A stretch of 33,098 bases of DNA from Halieaceae bacterium (GTDB lineage Bacteria; Pseudomonadota; Gammaproteobacteria; Pseudomonadales; Halieaceae), in assembly GCA_028277365.1 (NCBI GenBank), contig JANQGK010000101.1:1-33098 (forward strand). The letters are read 5' to 3'. The position numbers were made by a program, and so were the translations under genes. This document shows, one piece after another, positions 16,362 through 23,908 of this stretch. The notes under the pieces are model-generated. The model did no database searches. It saw only the letters and a list, made by a program, of their open reading frames with translations, and was not told the origin of the DNA. How positions within the stretch are numbered: position 1 is the first letter of the stretch; every line of letters begins with the position of its first letter.

Positions 16362-17048
16362 CTAGGACTGAAATTTCATGTAGTCGGGCGAGTCAGGCCC
16401 ACAGTTCAGCAGCAGATCGAGCACGCTGACACCGTGCACAAACTCACCAAAGAGCTGATTGTACTCCGGGTACCCGTGGTAATCGAACCATTCGACGGCA
16501 ATGCCGGCCTCCGCAAACTGCGTCTCGTCCAGATATGCGCCCGCAGCAGGTCCGCTCAGATAGGTCTGTGCGCCCGCCTGCTGGCAGATCTGCACCAGCC
16601 GCTCCGTAGGTTCACCCTCTATCTCGTAGGACGTAGAGTCGGAAATCCTGGTCTCAATGCCGAGGTAATTCGTCACGAACTCGATGAAGCGTCTGTTGAG
16701 GAGAGACAGGTGACTGTACTGCTCAGCCATATAGAGCTCTTCCAGCTGCGGCGCGAGCTCGGAAAAACAGCGCGCCCTGCTGTAGTTCTGGCTGATGGAT
16801 GCCCAGTGTTTTCGCTGCCAGCTCTGGTCTTTCAGCTCAACTTCATTGATCTGCCGGCTGATCGCCTTGCCGACCGGAACCGACAGCCACTGCAGGCCAG
16901 ATGGCGCCTTGATTTTGTTGCGATTTCGCCAGTCATTTTTTGTAAACTGCACCACATCATAAATCACGAACTCATCCACTGCGGCGATCAGGTCAAAGTA
17001 GCCTTTCCATGGAATGTAGTTTGATTGCAGAATTGCTACTTTCTTCAT
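16362..17048 (-). CDS. WbqC-family protein
   Basis: A 228-residue cytoplasmic protein matching the WbqC-like family: KKVAILQSNYIPWKGYFDLIA (2-22), FVIYDVVQFTKNDWRNRNKIK (27-47), GLQWLSVPVG (51-60) and the C-terminal YLSGPAAGAYLDE and VEWFDYHGYPEYNQLFGEFVHGVSVLDLLLNCGP. WbqC proteins are common in O-antigen and exopolysaccharide loci, and some are thought to take part in amino-sugar modification; no activity is firmly assigned. It heads the minus-strand operon apart from a possible 19-codon leader whose stop overlaps this ATG by four bases. The region before the ATG is A-rich without a strong Shine-Dalgarno, which would fit translation coupled to that leader. Confidence 0.85.
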   Translation of the reverse strand: MKKVAILQSNYIPWKGYFDLIAAVDEFVIYDVVQFTKNDWRNRNKIKAPSGLQWLSVPVGKAISRQINEVELKDQSWQRKHWASISQNYSRARCFSELAPQLEELYMAEQYSHLSLLNRRFIEFVTNYLGIETRISDSTSYEIEGEPTERLVQICQQAGAQTYLSGPAAGAYLDETQFAEAGIAVEWFDYHGYPEYNQLFGEFVHGVSVLDLLLNCGPDSPDYMKFQS

Positions 17049-17104
17049 GGCTTTTTCGTTTTCAGTTTGGCCGGCAGCCGCTTTGCCAGGTTCACCGTAC
17101 TCAT
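17045..17104 (-). CDS. possible 19-residue leader ORF before the WbqC gene
   Basis: ATG at 17104 opens a 20-codon frame that ends in TGA at 17045, sharing ATGA with the start of the WbqC gene. The peptide, MSTVNLAKRLPAKLKTKKP, is very basic. No good Shine-Dalgarno lies before its ATG and the peptide resembles nothing I know. The support is positional: the four-base overlap is the arrangement used elsewhere in this operon, and the WbqC gene itself has a weak RBS. Chance is a real alternative. Confidence 0.3.
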   Translation of the reverse strand: MSTVNLAKRLPAKLKTKKP

Positions 17105-17153
17105 TTCATGCGCTACCCAGCGGCAGCCGCATCAGGCGCCGGTTTGCGGTGTC

Positions 17154-17168
17154 AGACGGAAACCGTCT
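17154..17168. repeat. inverted repeat in divergent intergenic region
   Basis: AGACGG, AAA, CCGTCT form a perfect 6-bp stem with a 3-base loop between the divergent WbqC operon and the YfhO-like gene, 40 bp before the plus-strand start. It is followed by only TT, so it is not a convincing terminator. It could be an operator or a leader hairpin. Confidence 0.4.
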
Positions 17169-17207
17169 TTGCGCGCTGCATGAGCAGTTCGAGATGCTGG
17201 AATAGCG

Positions 17208-19880
17208 ATGCATAAACATGACCGAGACATAACCATGGCTTCAAGCGCAGCAGAAGCGTCCGCACGATTCTACGCGGTATTGCGGTGGTGTGAGAAATAC
17301 CATTTCTACATCCTGCTGGCCGTGGTCACCTGCCTGCTTATGGTGCTCTACCAGGAATTCCTGTTCGGAGACATGCACTACATCTACATCCGGGCAGGTC
17401 AGGGTGGCGATGAGTTCAGATCCTACCTCCCCGCCCTTACGTGGGCCCGCAGCTGGATCGCAGACCCGGCATTCTACTCACTGCAAATCGGCGCTGGCGA
17501 ATCAGTTTTCGTCTGGTCTCACATCTACCTGGATCCATTCAACTGGCCGACCTACCTTGTTCCTGAGCAGCGGATTCCTGACGCCCTGCTCTGGATGCAG
17601 GTGTTGAAGCACCTGTGCATCCTCTACCTGGGTTACCGGTGGCTGCGGGAGATCGGTTTTGATGCGGCCGCCTCCACGGGAGGCGCAATCATTCTCGTGT
17701 GTATACCCTCTGCCATATCGCCACACTACCAGTTCGTAAGTACCTACGTGTATACCCTGCTGTTTGTTTACGGGCTGGAACGGGCCATGAACGGCCGGGG
17801 GTTTATGGTCGCCTTCGCCGGCGTCACGCTGGTGACCATGTTGAGTGTTTACATACTCTACAAGCTGGCGCTGTTCACCGGCCTCTATCTTGCGGGGCGC
17901 GCTATTGCGCGGGGCGTGGCGTTCAGGCCGTTTGTACACTTCAGCCTGGCCGTACTGGGCACAGCCACGCTGGCGGTGCTGATTCTTGCACCGGTCATAT
18001 TCGCGACACTTGAATTGATCCTCAGCAACCCTCGCTCCGAGGCCACCTTCACCAATCCGAAGTACTTGCTCTCCTGGGTATTCGAAAGTCCGCTACTGAG
18101 GTCAGCATTCGGACTTGGTCCCGCACTGGCGCTGGTACTGCCTGGCCTGTTTCTGGCACCGCGCCGACTGCTGGTCGCGGGCGCCCTGGCCGTTGTCTCT
18201 GTACTGCTGTTCTCTTCCAATCGCTGGTTTATGGCACTGTCTACCGGCTTTGCAAAAGAATTTGAGTTCTACACCGACTATCTGTTTGCCATTCCGCTGG
18301 TTACCCTGATCTGCTATGGCATGCACAACAGGGACAGGCTTAACCCCAAGGCCGCATGGCTGGCCGCTACCGCCCTGGCACTGGGTCTGCTTGTATTCGC
18401 CATTAATTCACCGATCGAGCCATATCTCGGTTACTGCCTGCTTCCCGTCTGCCTGGCTCTTTTTCTCCAGGACCGGCGGCCACGGCTAGTCGTCGCACTG
18501 GTCCTCGTGCCGCTTGCCTGTACGATGGGCGTCTGGCTGCATGCAATCAGCAGCGAGCGCAATAACAGTTGGCCCATGCTACCCAAGAGCGCCACCTCGG
18601 AGTCCTCCGACCTCGCCCAGCTCCGGCTGCTGGCGAGACGTGAGCCGCAACCAGAACAAGCCCAGTCACTTGGCCGAGCGGTTAAAACCTTCACGGTGAG
18701 CGGACTGAATGATTCCATGCTGCTCGATTATCGCGGGGTGGAAGCGCAGAACTCGATAGTCAATCCCAATCATCTGCGTTTCGCCCAGACCTACTTCAAC
18801 TCAACCAACGCCAGCATTCAGGTGCTGAACAGCCAGCCGCAGCCACTGCTGGATCGCTTCCTGGGCGTCAACCGTATCTATAGTGAGGGCAACCTGGTCG
18901 CACTGCCAGGTCAGAGTACCAGCGCTCGCGCCGGTCGATTCATTGAATACAGCGTGGCAAAACCTCTGGAGCTGGGTCTGTTTACGCCCTACCGGGTATC
19001 AACAGAGGCATTTCGCGGCCTGGGGCCGCAGCAACGGCACTGGCAACTGCACAATGCCGCTCTCGGTGACACGCTACCCGAGGAGATGATTCCGCTCGCT
19101 CCGGAGGACATCCCCGCCACTCCAGCTTTTAGAACCACGGTGCTCGATACGCAGTGGCAGATTGTGAAGCGCGAACCGGGTAAAACCTTCTACCGCGTGA
19201 CACTTCCCGCCAACGCGTCAGCGCTAAAGCTGCGGCTGCAGCTGCAATTCCCATCGGCGGGCAACCGCTGGATACAGGTCATCGGTCGCGGCGTGGGTGG
19301 CGAGCGGCTGAACGCACTGGGATTCACGTTGCACTATGCGCGCGATGGCGCCAAGCACATGGCACCGCTCCCTCCCGGTAACGCGCGCTACCAGATGGGC
19401 CTGCAGCTATATCGCTATGCCGAGCTCTATATCGGGATAGCCGGAGCGGATCACGGGCAGCTCAAGAGCCTGCAGGTACAGGGATCGGAGCTTAAGATAA
19501 TTGATCTTGAGTCAAGCTCGCTGCCCGGCGTTAAGCCTGCAGGTCTCAGCTTTGACGGCGATGATGCGATCAGCGGCATGGTCGAGATCGATCGCCCCGG
19601 CATGGTGGTGTTACAAGTTCCCTACAGCAGGGAATGGAGGTTGACGGTGGACGGAGTTCCTGGGACGACAAGCGTTGTCAACCGCGGCCTGCTGGGGGTT
19701 TACCTGGATGCAGCGGGTCGGTATCGCATAGACCTCAAGTACCGCCCCCGATATTGGGGAGTGAGCTGCAGCGCGGCGGTAATTGGGCTGCTCGCTTCGA
19801 TGGCGGTGTTGGCCTGGGCACGGCGCAGGCAGCCTGGAGAAAACCAAGCCCCCTCTCAAGCCGAGCCAGGTCAGCTGTGA
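17208..19880 (+). CDS. YfhO-like polytopic membrane protein (probable GT-C glycosyltransferase)
   Basis: The 890-residue protein has about twelve or thirteen membrane helices between residues 33 and 455, then a periplasmic region of some 370 residues and a last helix near 850-870. The first periplasmic loop holds GGDEFRSYLPALTWARSWI (66-84), a place where GT-C enzymes keep catalytic acidic residues. The C-terminal part carries VVLQVPYSREWRLTVDGVPG, then GLLGVYLDAAGRYRIDLKYRP and a membrane segment, the ending typical of YfhO-family proteins. YfhO of Bacillus works with the GT2 enzyme CsbB, taking sugar from undecaprenyl phosphate outside the membrane. A CsbB-like GT2 lies at 14598 and a small carrier at 19890, which fits. 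The ATG at 17208 is kept; ATG at 17235 is an alternative nine codons in. Neither has a strong RBS. Confidence 0.8.
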   Translation: MHKHDRDITMASSAAEASARFYAVLRWCEKYHFYILLAVVTCLLMVLYQEFLFGDMHYIYIRAGQGGDEFRSYLPALTWARSWIADPAFYSLQIGAGESVFVWSHIYLDPFNWPTYLVPEQRIPDALLWMQVLKHLCILYLGYRWLREIGFDAAASTGGAIILVCIPSAISPHYQFVSTYVYTLLFVYGLERAMNGRGFMVAFAGVTLVTMLSVYILYKLALFTGLYLAGRAIARGVAFRPFVHFSLAVLGTATLAVLILAPVIFATLELILSNPRSEATFTNPKYLLSWVFESPLLRSAFGLGPALALVLPGLFLAPRRLLVAGALAVVSVLLFSSNRWFMALSTGFAKEFEFYTDYLFAIPLVTLICYGMHNRDRLNPKAAWLAATALALGLLVFAINSPIEPYLGYCLLPVCLALFLQDRRPRLVVALVLVPLACTMGVWLHAISSERNNSWPMLPKSATSESSDLAQLRLLARREPQPEQAQSLGRAVKTFTVSGLNDSMLLDYRGVEAQNSIVNPNHLRFAQTYFNSTNASIQVLNSQPQPLLDRFLGVNRIYSEGNLVALPGQSTSARAGRFIEYSVAKPLELGLFTPYRVSTEAFRGLGPQQRHWQLHNAALGDTLPEEMIPLAPEDIPATPAFRTTVLDTQWQIVKREPGKTFYRVTLPANASALKLRLQLQFPSAGNRWIQVIGRGVGGERLNALGFTLHYARDGAKHMAPLPPGNARYQMGLQLYRYAELYIGIAGADHGQLKSLQVQGSELKIIDLESSSLPGVKPAGLSFDGDDAISGMVEIDRPGMVVLQVPYSREWRLTVDGVPGTTSVVNRGLLGVYLDAAGRYRIDLKYRPRYWGVSCSAAVIGLLASMAVLAWARRRQPGENQAPSQAEPGQL

Positions 19881-19889
19881 CAGTTGCGC

Positions 19890-20270
19890 TCAGCTGTCGA
19901 GCATGACGATGCCGATACCCAGGATCACCGTCGCGCTTCCAAGCAGCTTCTGTACTGACATACTCTCCCCGAACAGCAAGACGCCCGCCGTCGGCACGAT
20001 GATGTATGTCAGGGCAACATAGGGGTAAGCCTGGCTCAGTTCCAACCTGGATATCGCCAGTATCCAGGATATCCCGCTAAGAAAGGTCATGAAAAAGGCT
20101 ATCAGCACCAGAGGCCTCACCAGGAAATGCAGCAGGTACAAAGGCTGTGAGCCGAGTTGTGACAGCTGTTCGTTGGCCAGGCTAACTTCCCATTTCATCA
20201 GGATCTGGCTTATGGCAGCAAAGACCGGGGTAGCCAGGGCGAGCAGGTGTGGGCTGACAGGCAGGCTCAT
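19890..20270 (-). CDS. ArnE/ArnF-like small EamA/SMR transporter
   Basis: A 126-residue protein with four membrane helices (roughly 8-27, 49-72, 84-103 and 108-125), the size and layout of SMR-type proteins. The stretch WILAISRLELSQAYPYVALTYI (69-90) is the hallmark seen in ArnE/ArnF, the pair that flips undecaprenyl-phosphate-aminoarabinose, and GVLLFGE and GSATVILGIGIVML complete it. Such proteins act as dimers in the inner membrane. In this context it could flip the polyprenyl-linked sugar made by the GT2 at 14598 for use by the YfhO-like protein, with which it converges (nine bases between stops). A multidrug-efflux SMR is less likely given the ArnE-like block and the glycan locus. Its ATG shares four bases with a 24-codon ORF upstream. 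GAGG lies ten bases before the start. Confidence 0.8.
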   Translation of the reverse strand: MSLPVSPHLLALATPVFAAISQILMKWEVSLANEQLSQLGSQPLYLLHFLVRPLVLIAFFMTFLSGISWILAISRLELSQAYPYVALTYIIVPTAGVLLFGESMSVQKLLGSATVILGIGIVMLDS

Positions 20271-20341
20271 TTGGATAAACCCTCACGCAGTGCCAAATAC
20301 CTGGCGTCAGTGTTGAAATGTTTAGCTAGCAGGGCTCTCAT
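20267..20341 (-). CDS. 24-residue small ORF bridging sulfotransferase and SMR-like genes
   Basis: ATG at 20341 begins a 25-codon frame that ends in TGA at 20267. Its start shares ATGA with the stop of the sulfotransferase gene (20338-20341) and its stop shares ATGA with the start of the SMR-like gene (20267-20270), so three reading frames are chained by two four-base overlaps. The peptide begins MRALLAKHFNTDARYL and ends REGLSK; it has no membrane segment and I recognise no family. It fills the only gap between two otherwise separate genes, so it may be a translated relay that lets ribosomes reinitiate. It could still be chance. Confidence 0.45.
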   Translation of the reverse strand: MRALLAKHFNTDARYLALREGLSK

Positions 20342-21138
20342 GTAGGCTTACTGGACTCGTATCCGAGTAGTTCAAGACTCTCCCAGTAGACGTGATAGTC
20401 AGTGAACTGTCTCAACAGATCAGCCTCCACCGGCCTGCGCTTCAGGGGCTTGATACGGGTCTCACGGCTGGCTCGCCCCGCCCCGGTATTAGGTGTATCG
20501 CCGGTGAGCTTTGCAAAACTGCTCCACTTCGAGATGAAGCTGGCGTCGTAGTTCAAGCCAAGCGCATCGCACATCGTCCGGCAGGCCGCCTGGGGGTCGG
20601 CGGTGAAGTCCTCATAGCGGATAAAGGTGCCACCACTGGCCTTTTCTGCGAACGCCTTATAACCCTCGAGGAACTGCGGAACCGTCAGCTTGCCTTCGAT
20701 CACAGACAGTTTGTTGAGGCTCAGCCACTGATCTATAGGGTGCCTGACTGTGAAAACCTGATTGACAGCATAGCGCTCACCCAGCACCTTCGCGGTGGAC
20801 AATTCGTAGGTGGGTTGCATCCAGGGCACGCCGGTAAAGTCCAGGTGCGTCCAGTCACGCACCAGCAGGCGGCGATTCTGGCGCCTTACCTCGTTGTAGA
20901 TCAGCTGAATTGCATCCGCCCAGAGCAAAGACTCCGGGAGTTTGGCGGCCTTCATCGCGGCTGGGACATCAATGTCCAGCCACGCATGAGCCTGAGAAAG
21001 CGGGTTGAACTGGGGGGCAGCCGCCCTGGGATGCACTTCGCTCAGTAGGGCAACATCTTCCATGCACCCGAGACACTTGGAGATGAGCGTGCCGCCGGAG
21101 CGTGCCATGTGGTGGAGAATGGAAATCGGTTCTTTCAT
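20338..21138 (-). CDS. sulfotransferase-family protein
   Basis: A 266-residue protein with an N-terminal P-loop, SILHHMARSGGTLISKCLG (6-24; R13, S14, G15, G16, T17), typical of PAPS-dependent sulfotransferases that begin directly with the nucleotide loop. VFTVRHPIDQWLSLNKL (133-149) is the 3'-phosphate block with R137 and S145, and FIRYEDFTADPQAACRTMCDALGL (170-193) is the usual C-terminal domain element. RRLLVRDWTHLDF (88-100) is another common block. It is the fourth sulfotransferase in the window and distinct from the others. It follows the SPINDLY gene by 71 bp and is probably cotranscribed with the small ORF and the SMR-like gene. Substrate unknown; glycan or a protein tyrosine are both possible in principle. 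Confidence 0.82.
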   Translation of the reverse strand: MKEPISILHHMARSGGTLISKCLGCMEDVALLSEVHPRAAAPQFNPLSQAHAWLDIDVPAAMKAAKLPESLLWADAIQLIYNEVRRQNRRLLVRDWTHLDFTGVPWMQPTYELSTAKVLGERYAVNQVFTVRHPIDQWLSLNKLSVIEGKLTVPQFLEGYKAFAEKASGGTFIRYEDFTADPQAACRTMCDALGLNYDASFISKWSSFAKLTGDTPNTGAGRASRETRIKPLKRRPVEADLLRQFTDYHVYWESLELLGYESSKPT

Positions 21139-21209
21139 CGGTTTCTGGTGCAGTGGAGTATGCGGTCAGTGTTGTCTAAAAGACTGGCGTGTAGCTGTCG
21201 GGCCACCTG

Positions 21210-23780
21210 CTATGCGGTGACGCCCTGTTTCTGATCCTGGCGCCAACGCTGCCAGGCAGACTGCAATGCCTCGAAAAAGTCATCCGCGAAGAGGTCCGCG
21301 TCCATCAGGGGAGAGACCTCGATGCGTTGCCGGAGGCTCGCGCGCGTCTCAGCCAGTGCATCGAGATCGGCCGTCTTTTCAACAGCGACCCGGATGTACT
21401 CGTCGGCGTCGTTTGCAATCCAGTCAGGCATGTCCAGGTTGTTCATGATGCTCTCGCCAGCATGGGACAGGAAGCGATTGCCCTTGCGTGTGATCACGGG
21501 GACGCCCATCCACAGGGATTCGAAGCTGGTGGTACATCCGGTATAGGGGAAAGGGTCGAGTCCGATGTCCAGACGCCCATACGACTCCAGCAGGTGCTCT
21601 CGAGACCGCGATGGCTCGAAAGCCAGCCGCTCTGCTTCTACACCCCTCGACACAAAATTCTCACGCATCTTGTTCTGGTACGCTGCGTCAGTCAGCACCT
21701 GGTTCTTGATCAGCAGGCGGGACCCGTCCACCGCCTTCAGGACTTCTGCCCAGAGGTCGAGGACGTGCTCATTGAGCTTCGCGTAGTTATTGAAGGTACC
21801 AAAGGTAATATAGCCGTTCTCAAGGGCGGGCAGGGGCGCTACTTCGGGTGAATCCGTAGGCTTGGATAGACACTGGTAGGAACGGGGCAGCACCAACGGC
21901 TCCTCAACGAAGTGGTGCTCCTCACCTTTCGGCGTCACCCACGGATCTCCAATGATATAGTCCATAGTGTCAAGACCCGATGTGGAGAGGTAGCCCAGCC
22001 AGGTGATCTGCACCGGCGCGGGCTTTCTCGCGAACACCGCGAGCCGGTTGTGCGCAGTATGACCGGCGACATCGATGAGGATATTCACGCCGTCCTCATG
22101 AACTTTCTGGGCGAGAGCATCCGGGCTGTCCTTATAGCTTCTGTGCCATTGGTTCGCGAGCTTCTTGAACTCCTCGGTATTTGAGTCCTCGGTCAGCACC
22201 GTCGAGTAAAGGAAAATCTCTACGCCGCGCTCCTGGAGTTTTCTCAGTACCGACTCCAGGAAGAAACCAACGGGGTGGTTCCGGAAGTCACCTGACACAA
22301 TGCCAATACGCAGCGGCACATCTTCTTCTACGCTGACGTTCCAGTTGTTGTAGCGAAATGCGTTGCCGTGCTGCTGAACGCCCCAGTTACGCGAGATGTC
22401 CAGAATCTCCTCTGCGCTGGCTTCCGGATTGTAGAGATGCGAGAAGATCCAGCTACTGAAGTGTTCCGGTTTCGCTTCTCCAGACGCCAGCGCGTGCCGG
22501 TAGTAGCGGCTGCACATCTCGTGTTCACCCACCAGGGAATAAGAACCTGCCGCGTTGAGTCGCGCAGGAAAGTAATCCGGGGCCACGGCGAGAATCTGAT
22601 TGTACTTCTCTAAGCACTCTTCAAACCGCTTGAGGTTGTTGAGACAGATACCCAGCCTATTCTGCAGCGCGATCTCTTCAGGGAAGCGAGACACACCCAG
22701 TTCTGCAATTTCCAGCGCCTGCGGCAACTTCTCCTGGGCAGTTAGCGCGTCAACGAGTGTATTGTAAGCAGCCGATGCATCGGGATGCAGGGCGATTAAC
22801 TTGCGCGCCTCCCATTCCGTATCCTGCAGCTTACCCTCTGCCAGCAACACTTCGACCAGACTGGCCATAGCGGACTTGAAACCTGGGCGCAGTTCCAAAG
22901 CCTTTTTTAGTAGTTTCCGTGCCTTGTCATACTCCCAACGCTTGCTGGCCACCCGGCCAAGAAGTGCAATGGCGGGTACCGAGTTGCCCTTGAGCGACAC
23001 CGCTTCCTTAGCGTACTTCTCCGCCAGCTCCAGGTTGTTAAACTCCACCTGTGCTACGCCCATGTTGATGTGGTGCGTATGCTCGCCAGGCTTGAGCGTA
23101 AGCGCTGTGTGGTGGGCAGCGATGCATTCGGGGCCCATACCCTTATGCATATAGGCGACGCCGAGCTGGCCCCAGGCCTCATCATTCTTCTTGTCCAGCC
23201 TGACCACCACTCTCAACTGCTGTACCGCTTCGTCGAGGCTCCCGGTGTACAGTAGCGCCATCCCATAGTAATAACGCGTCTCAAGGTCGGCCTCATCATC
23301 CGCAATGGCCAACCGCGCCAGGGCAAGCAGCCCCTCGTAATCTTCTTTTGCAGCTGCATCGTGCATTGCCTGCCTACGCCCGGCGCTCGACGTTGCGGTA
23401 CCACCGTCACCGGACAATTGCGATTCGAGCTTCAAGAGCTGTTTGTTCGCAGGGCAGCGGGCAAGTCCGTGCTGCAAAGTAATTGCTGCATCGCTGTGCT
23501 TACCACAGCTGATCAGCTGCTTGACGAGACCCTCCACATAGTCGGGGTTCTCAGGCTCCAGACGCAGGGCCTCCTGCAGCAATGGAACGGCATGGTCAGT
23601 ATATCCAGTGGAGTTGGCAAGCCGACCCAGATAGTAGTAAGCGCCGGCATGGGCCGGTGCCGTACTGATAATCTGTTTCAGCAGGCGTTCAGACGCTTTG
23701 AAATCGCCTGCACTGAAGCGGGATTTCGCCTCGGAAAACGCCCGGTCAATATCGTGGGTTTGCGGGTGCTGTTTTGGCAT
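21210..23780 (-). CDS. TPR-containing SPINDLY-type O-GlcNAc transferase-like protein (GT41)
   Basis: The 856-residue protein has about a dozen tetratricopeptide repeats across residues 10-440 (AGAYYYLGRLANSTGYTDHAV, ETRYYYGMALLYTGSLDEAV and similar), then a GT41 catalytic region. This begins at PLRIGIVSGDFRNHPVGFFLE (489-509) with His502, in the position of the conserved catalytic-region His of O-GlcNAc transferase, continues with ILIDVAGHTAHNRLAVFARKPAPVQITWLGY (567-597), and ends with DIGLDPFPYTGCTTSFESLWMGVPVITRKG. GT41 enzymes move GlcNAc or related sugars to Ser/Thr of proteins, acting in the cytoplasm. Targets are unknown; the Thr-rich exported protein encoded just upstream is a candidate (inference). 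A good extended -10 lies before the start and no strong RBS is visible. Length is typical of bacterial TPR-OGT proteins. Confidence 0.9.
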   Translation of the reverse strand: MPKQHPQTHDIDRAFSEAKSRFSAGDFKASERLLKQIISTAPAHAGAYYYLGRLANSTGYTDHAVPLLQEALRLEPENPDYVEGLVKQLISCGKHSDAAITLQHGLARCPANKQLLKLESQLSGDGGTATSSAGRRQAMHDAAAKEDYEGLLALARLAIADDEADLETRYYYGMALLYTGSLDEAVQQLRVVVRLDKKNDEAWGQLGVAYMHKGMGPECIAAHHTALTLKPGEHTHHINMGVAQVEFNNLELAEKYAKEAVSLKGNSVPAIALLGRVASKRWEYDKARKLLKKALELRPGFKSAMASLVEVLLAEGKLQDTEWEARKLIALHPDASAAYNTLVDALTAQEKLPQALEIAELGVSRFPEEIALQNRLGICLNNLKRFEECLEKYNQILAVAPDYFPARLNAAGSYSLVGEHEMCSRYYRHALASGEAKPEHFSSWIFSHLYNPEASAEEILDISRNWGVQQHGNAFRYNNWNVSVEEDVPLRIGIVSGDFRNHPVGFFLESVLRKLQERGVEIFLYSTVLTEDSNTEEFKKLANQWHRSYKDSPDALAQKVHEDGVNILIDVAGHTAHNRLAVFARKPAPVQITWLGYLSTSGLDTMDYIIGDPWVTPKGEEHHFVEEPLVLPRSYQCLSKPTDSPEVAPLPALENGYITFGTFNNYAKLNEHVLDLWAEVLKAVDGSRLLIKNQVLTDAAYQNKMRENFVSRGVEAERLAFEPSRSREHLLESYGRLDIGLDPFPYTGCTTSFESLWMGVPVITRKGNRFLSHAGESIMNNLDMPDWIANDADEYIRVAVEKTADLDALAETRASLRQRIEVSPLMDADLFADDFFEALQSAWQRWRQDQKQGVTA

Positions 23781-23813
23781 GTAGCAAGGAAGATGTGAAT
23801 CGCTTGGGCGGGC

Positions 23814-23822
23814 ATCATAGCA
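23814..23822 (-). promoter_or_regulatory. extended -10 promoter element for the SPINDLY gene
   Basis: On the minus strand TGC directly precedes TATGAT (23822 down to 23814), a TGn-extended -10 with five of six matches. The -35 region is weak (TTCTCT, 17 bp away). It lies just downstream of the terminator of the preceding gene and about 34 bp before the ATG at 23780. Confidence 0.4.
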
Positions 23823-23854
23823 GAACGCCGAGAGCGAGAGAATTTCAGAAGAGC

Positions 23855-23885
23855 AAAAAAAGAAAGGGGCCTAGAGGCCCCTTTC
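23855..23885 (-). terminator. Rho-independent terminator after the Thr-rich exported protein
   Basis: Minus-strand GAAAGGGGCC, loop TCTA, GGCCCCTTTC form a perfect 10-bp GC-rich stem (23885-23862) followed by seven T residues (23861-23855). It lies 23 bases after the stop of the exported-protein gene and matches every feature of an intrinsic terminator. Confidence 0.95.
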
Positions 23886-23908
23886 CATACAGCTTGTAAA
23901 CCGACGTC

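Noticed and set aside
15981-17024. 347-codon open frame on the plus strand opposite the PhyH and WbqC genes
   Set aside because: The minus-strand frames show clear family motifs and tight spacing; the opposite frame is Arg/Leu/Gln-rich with no motif, as expected in GC-rich antisense.
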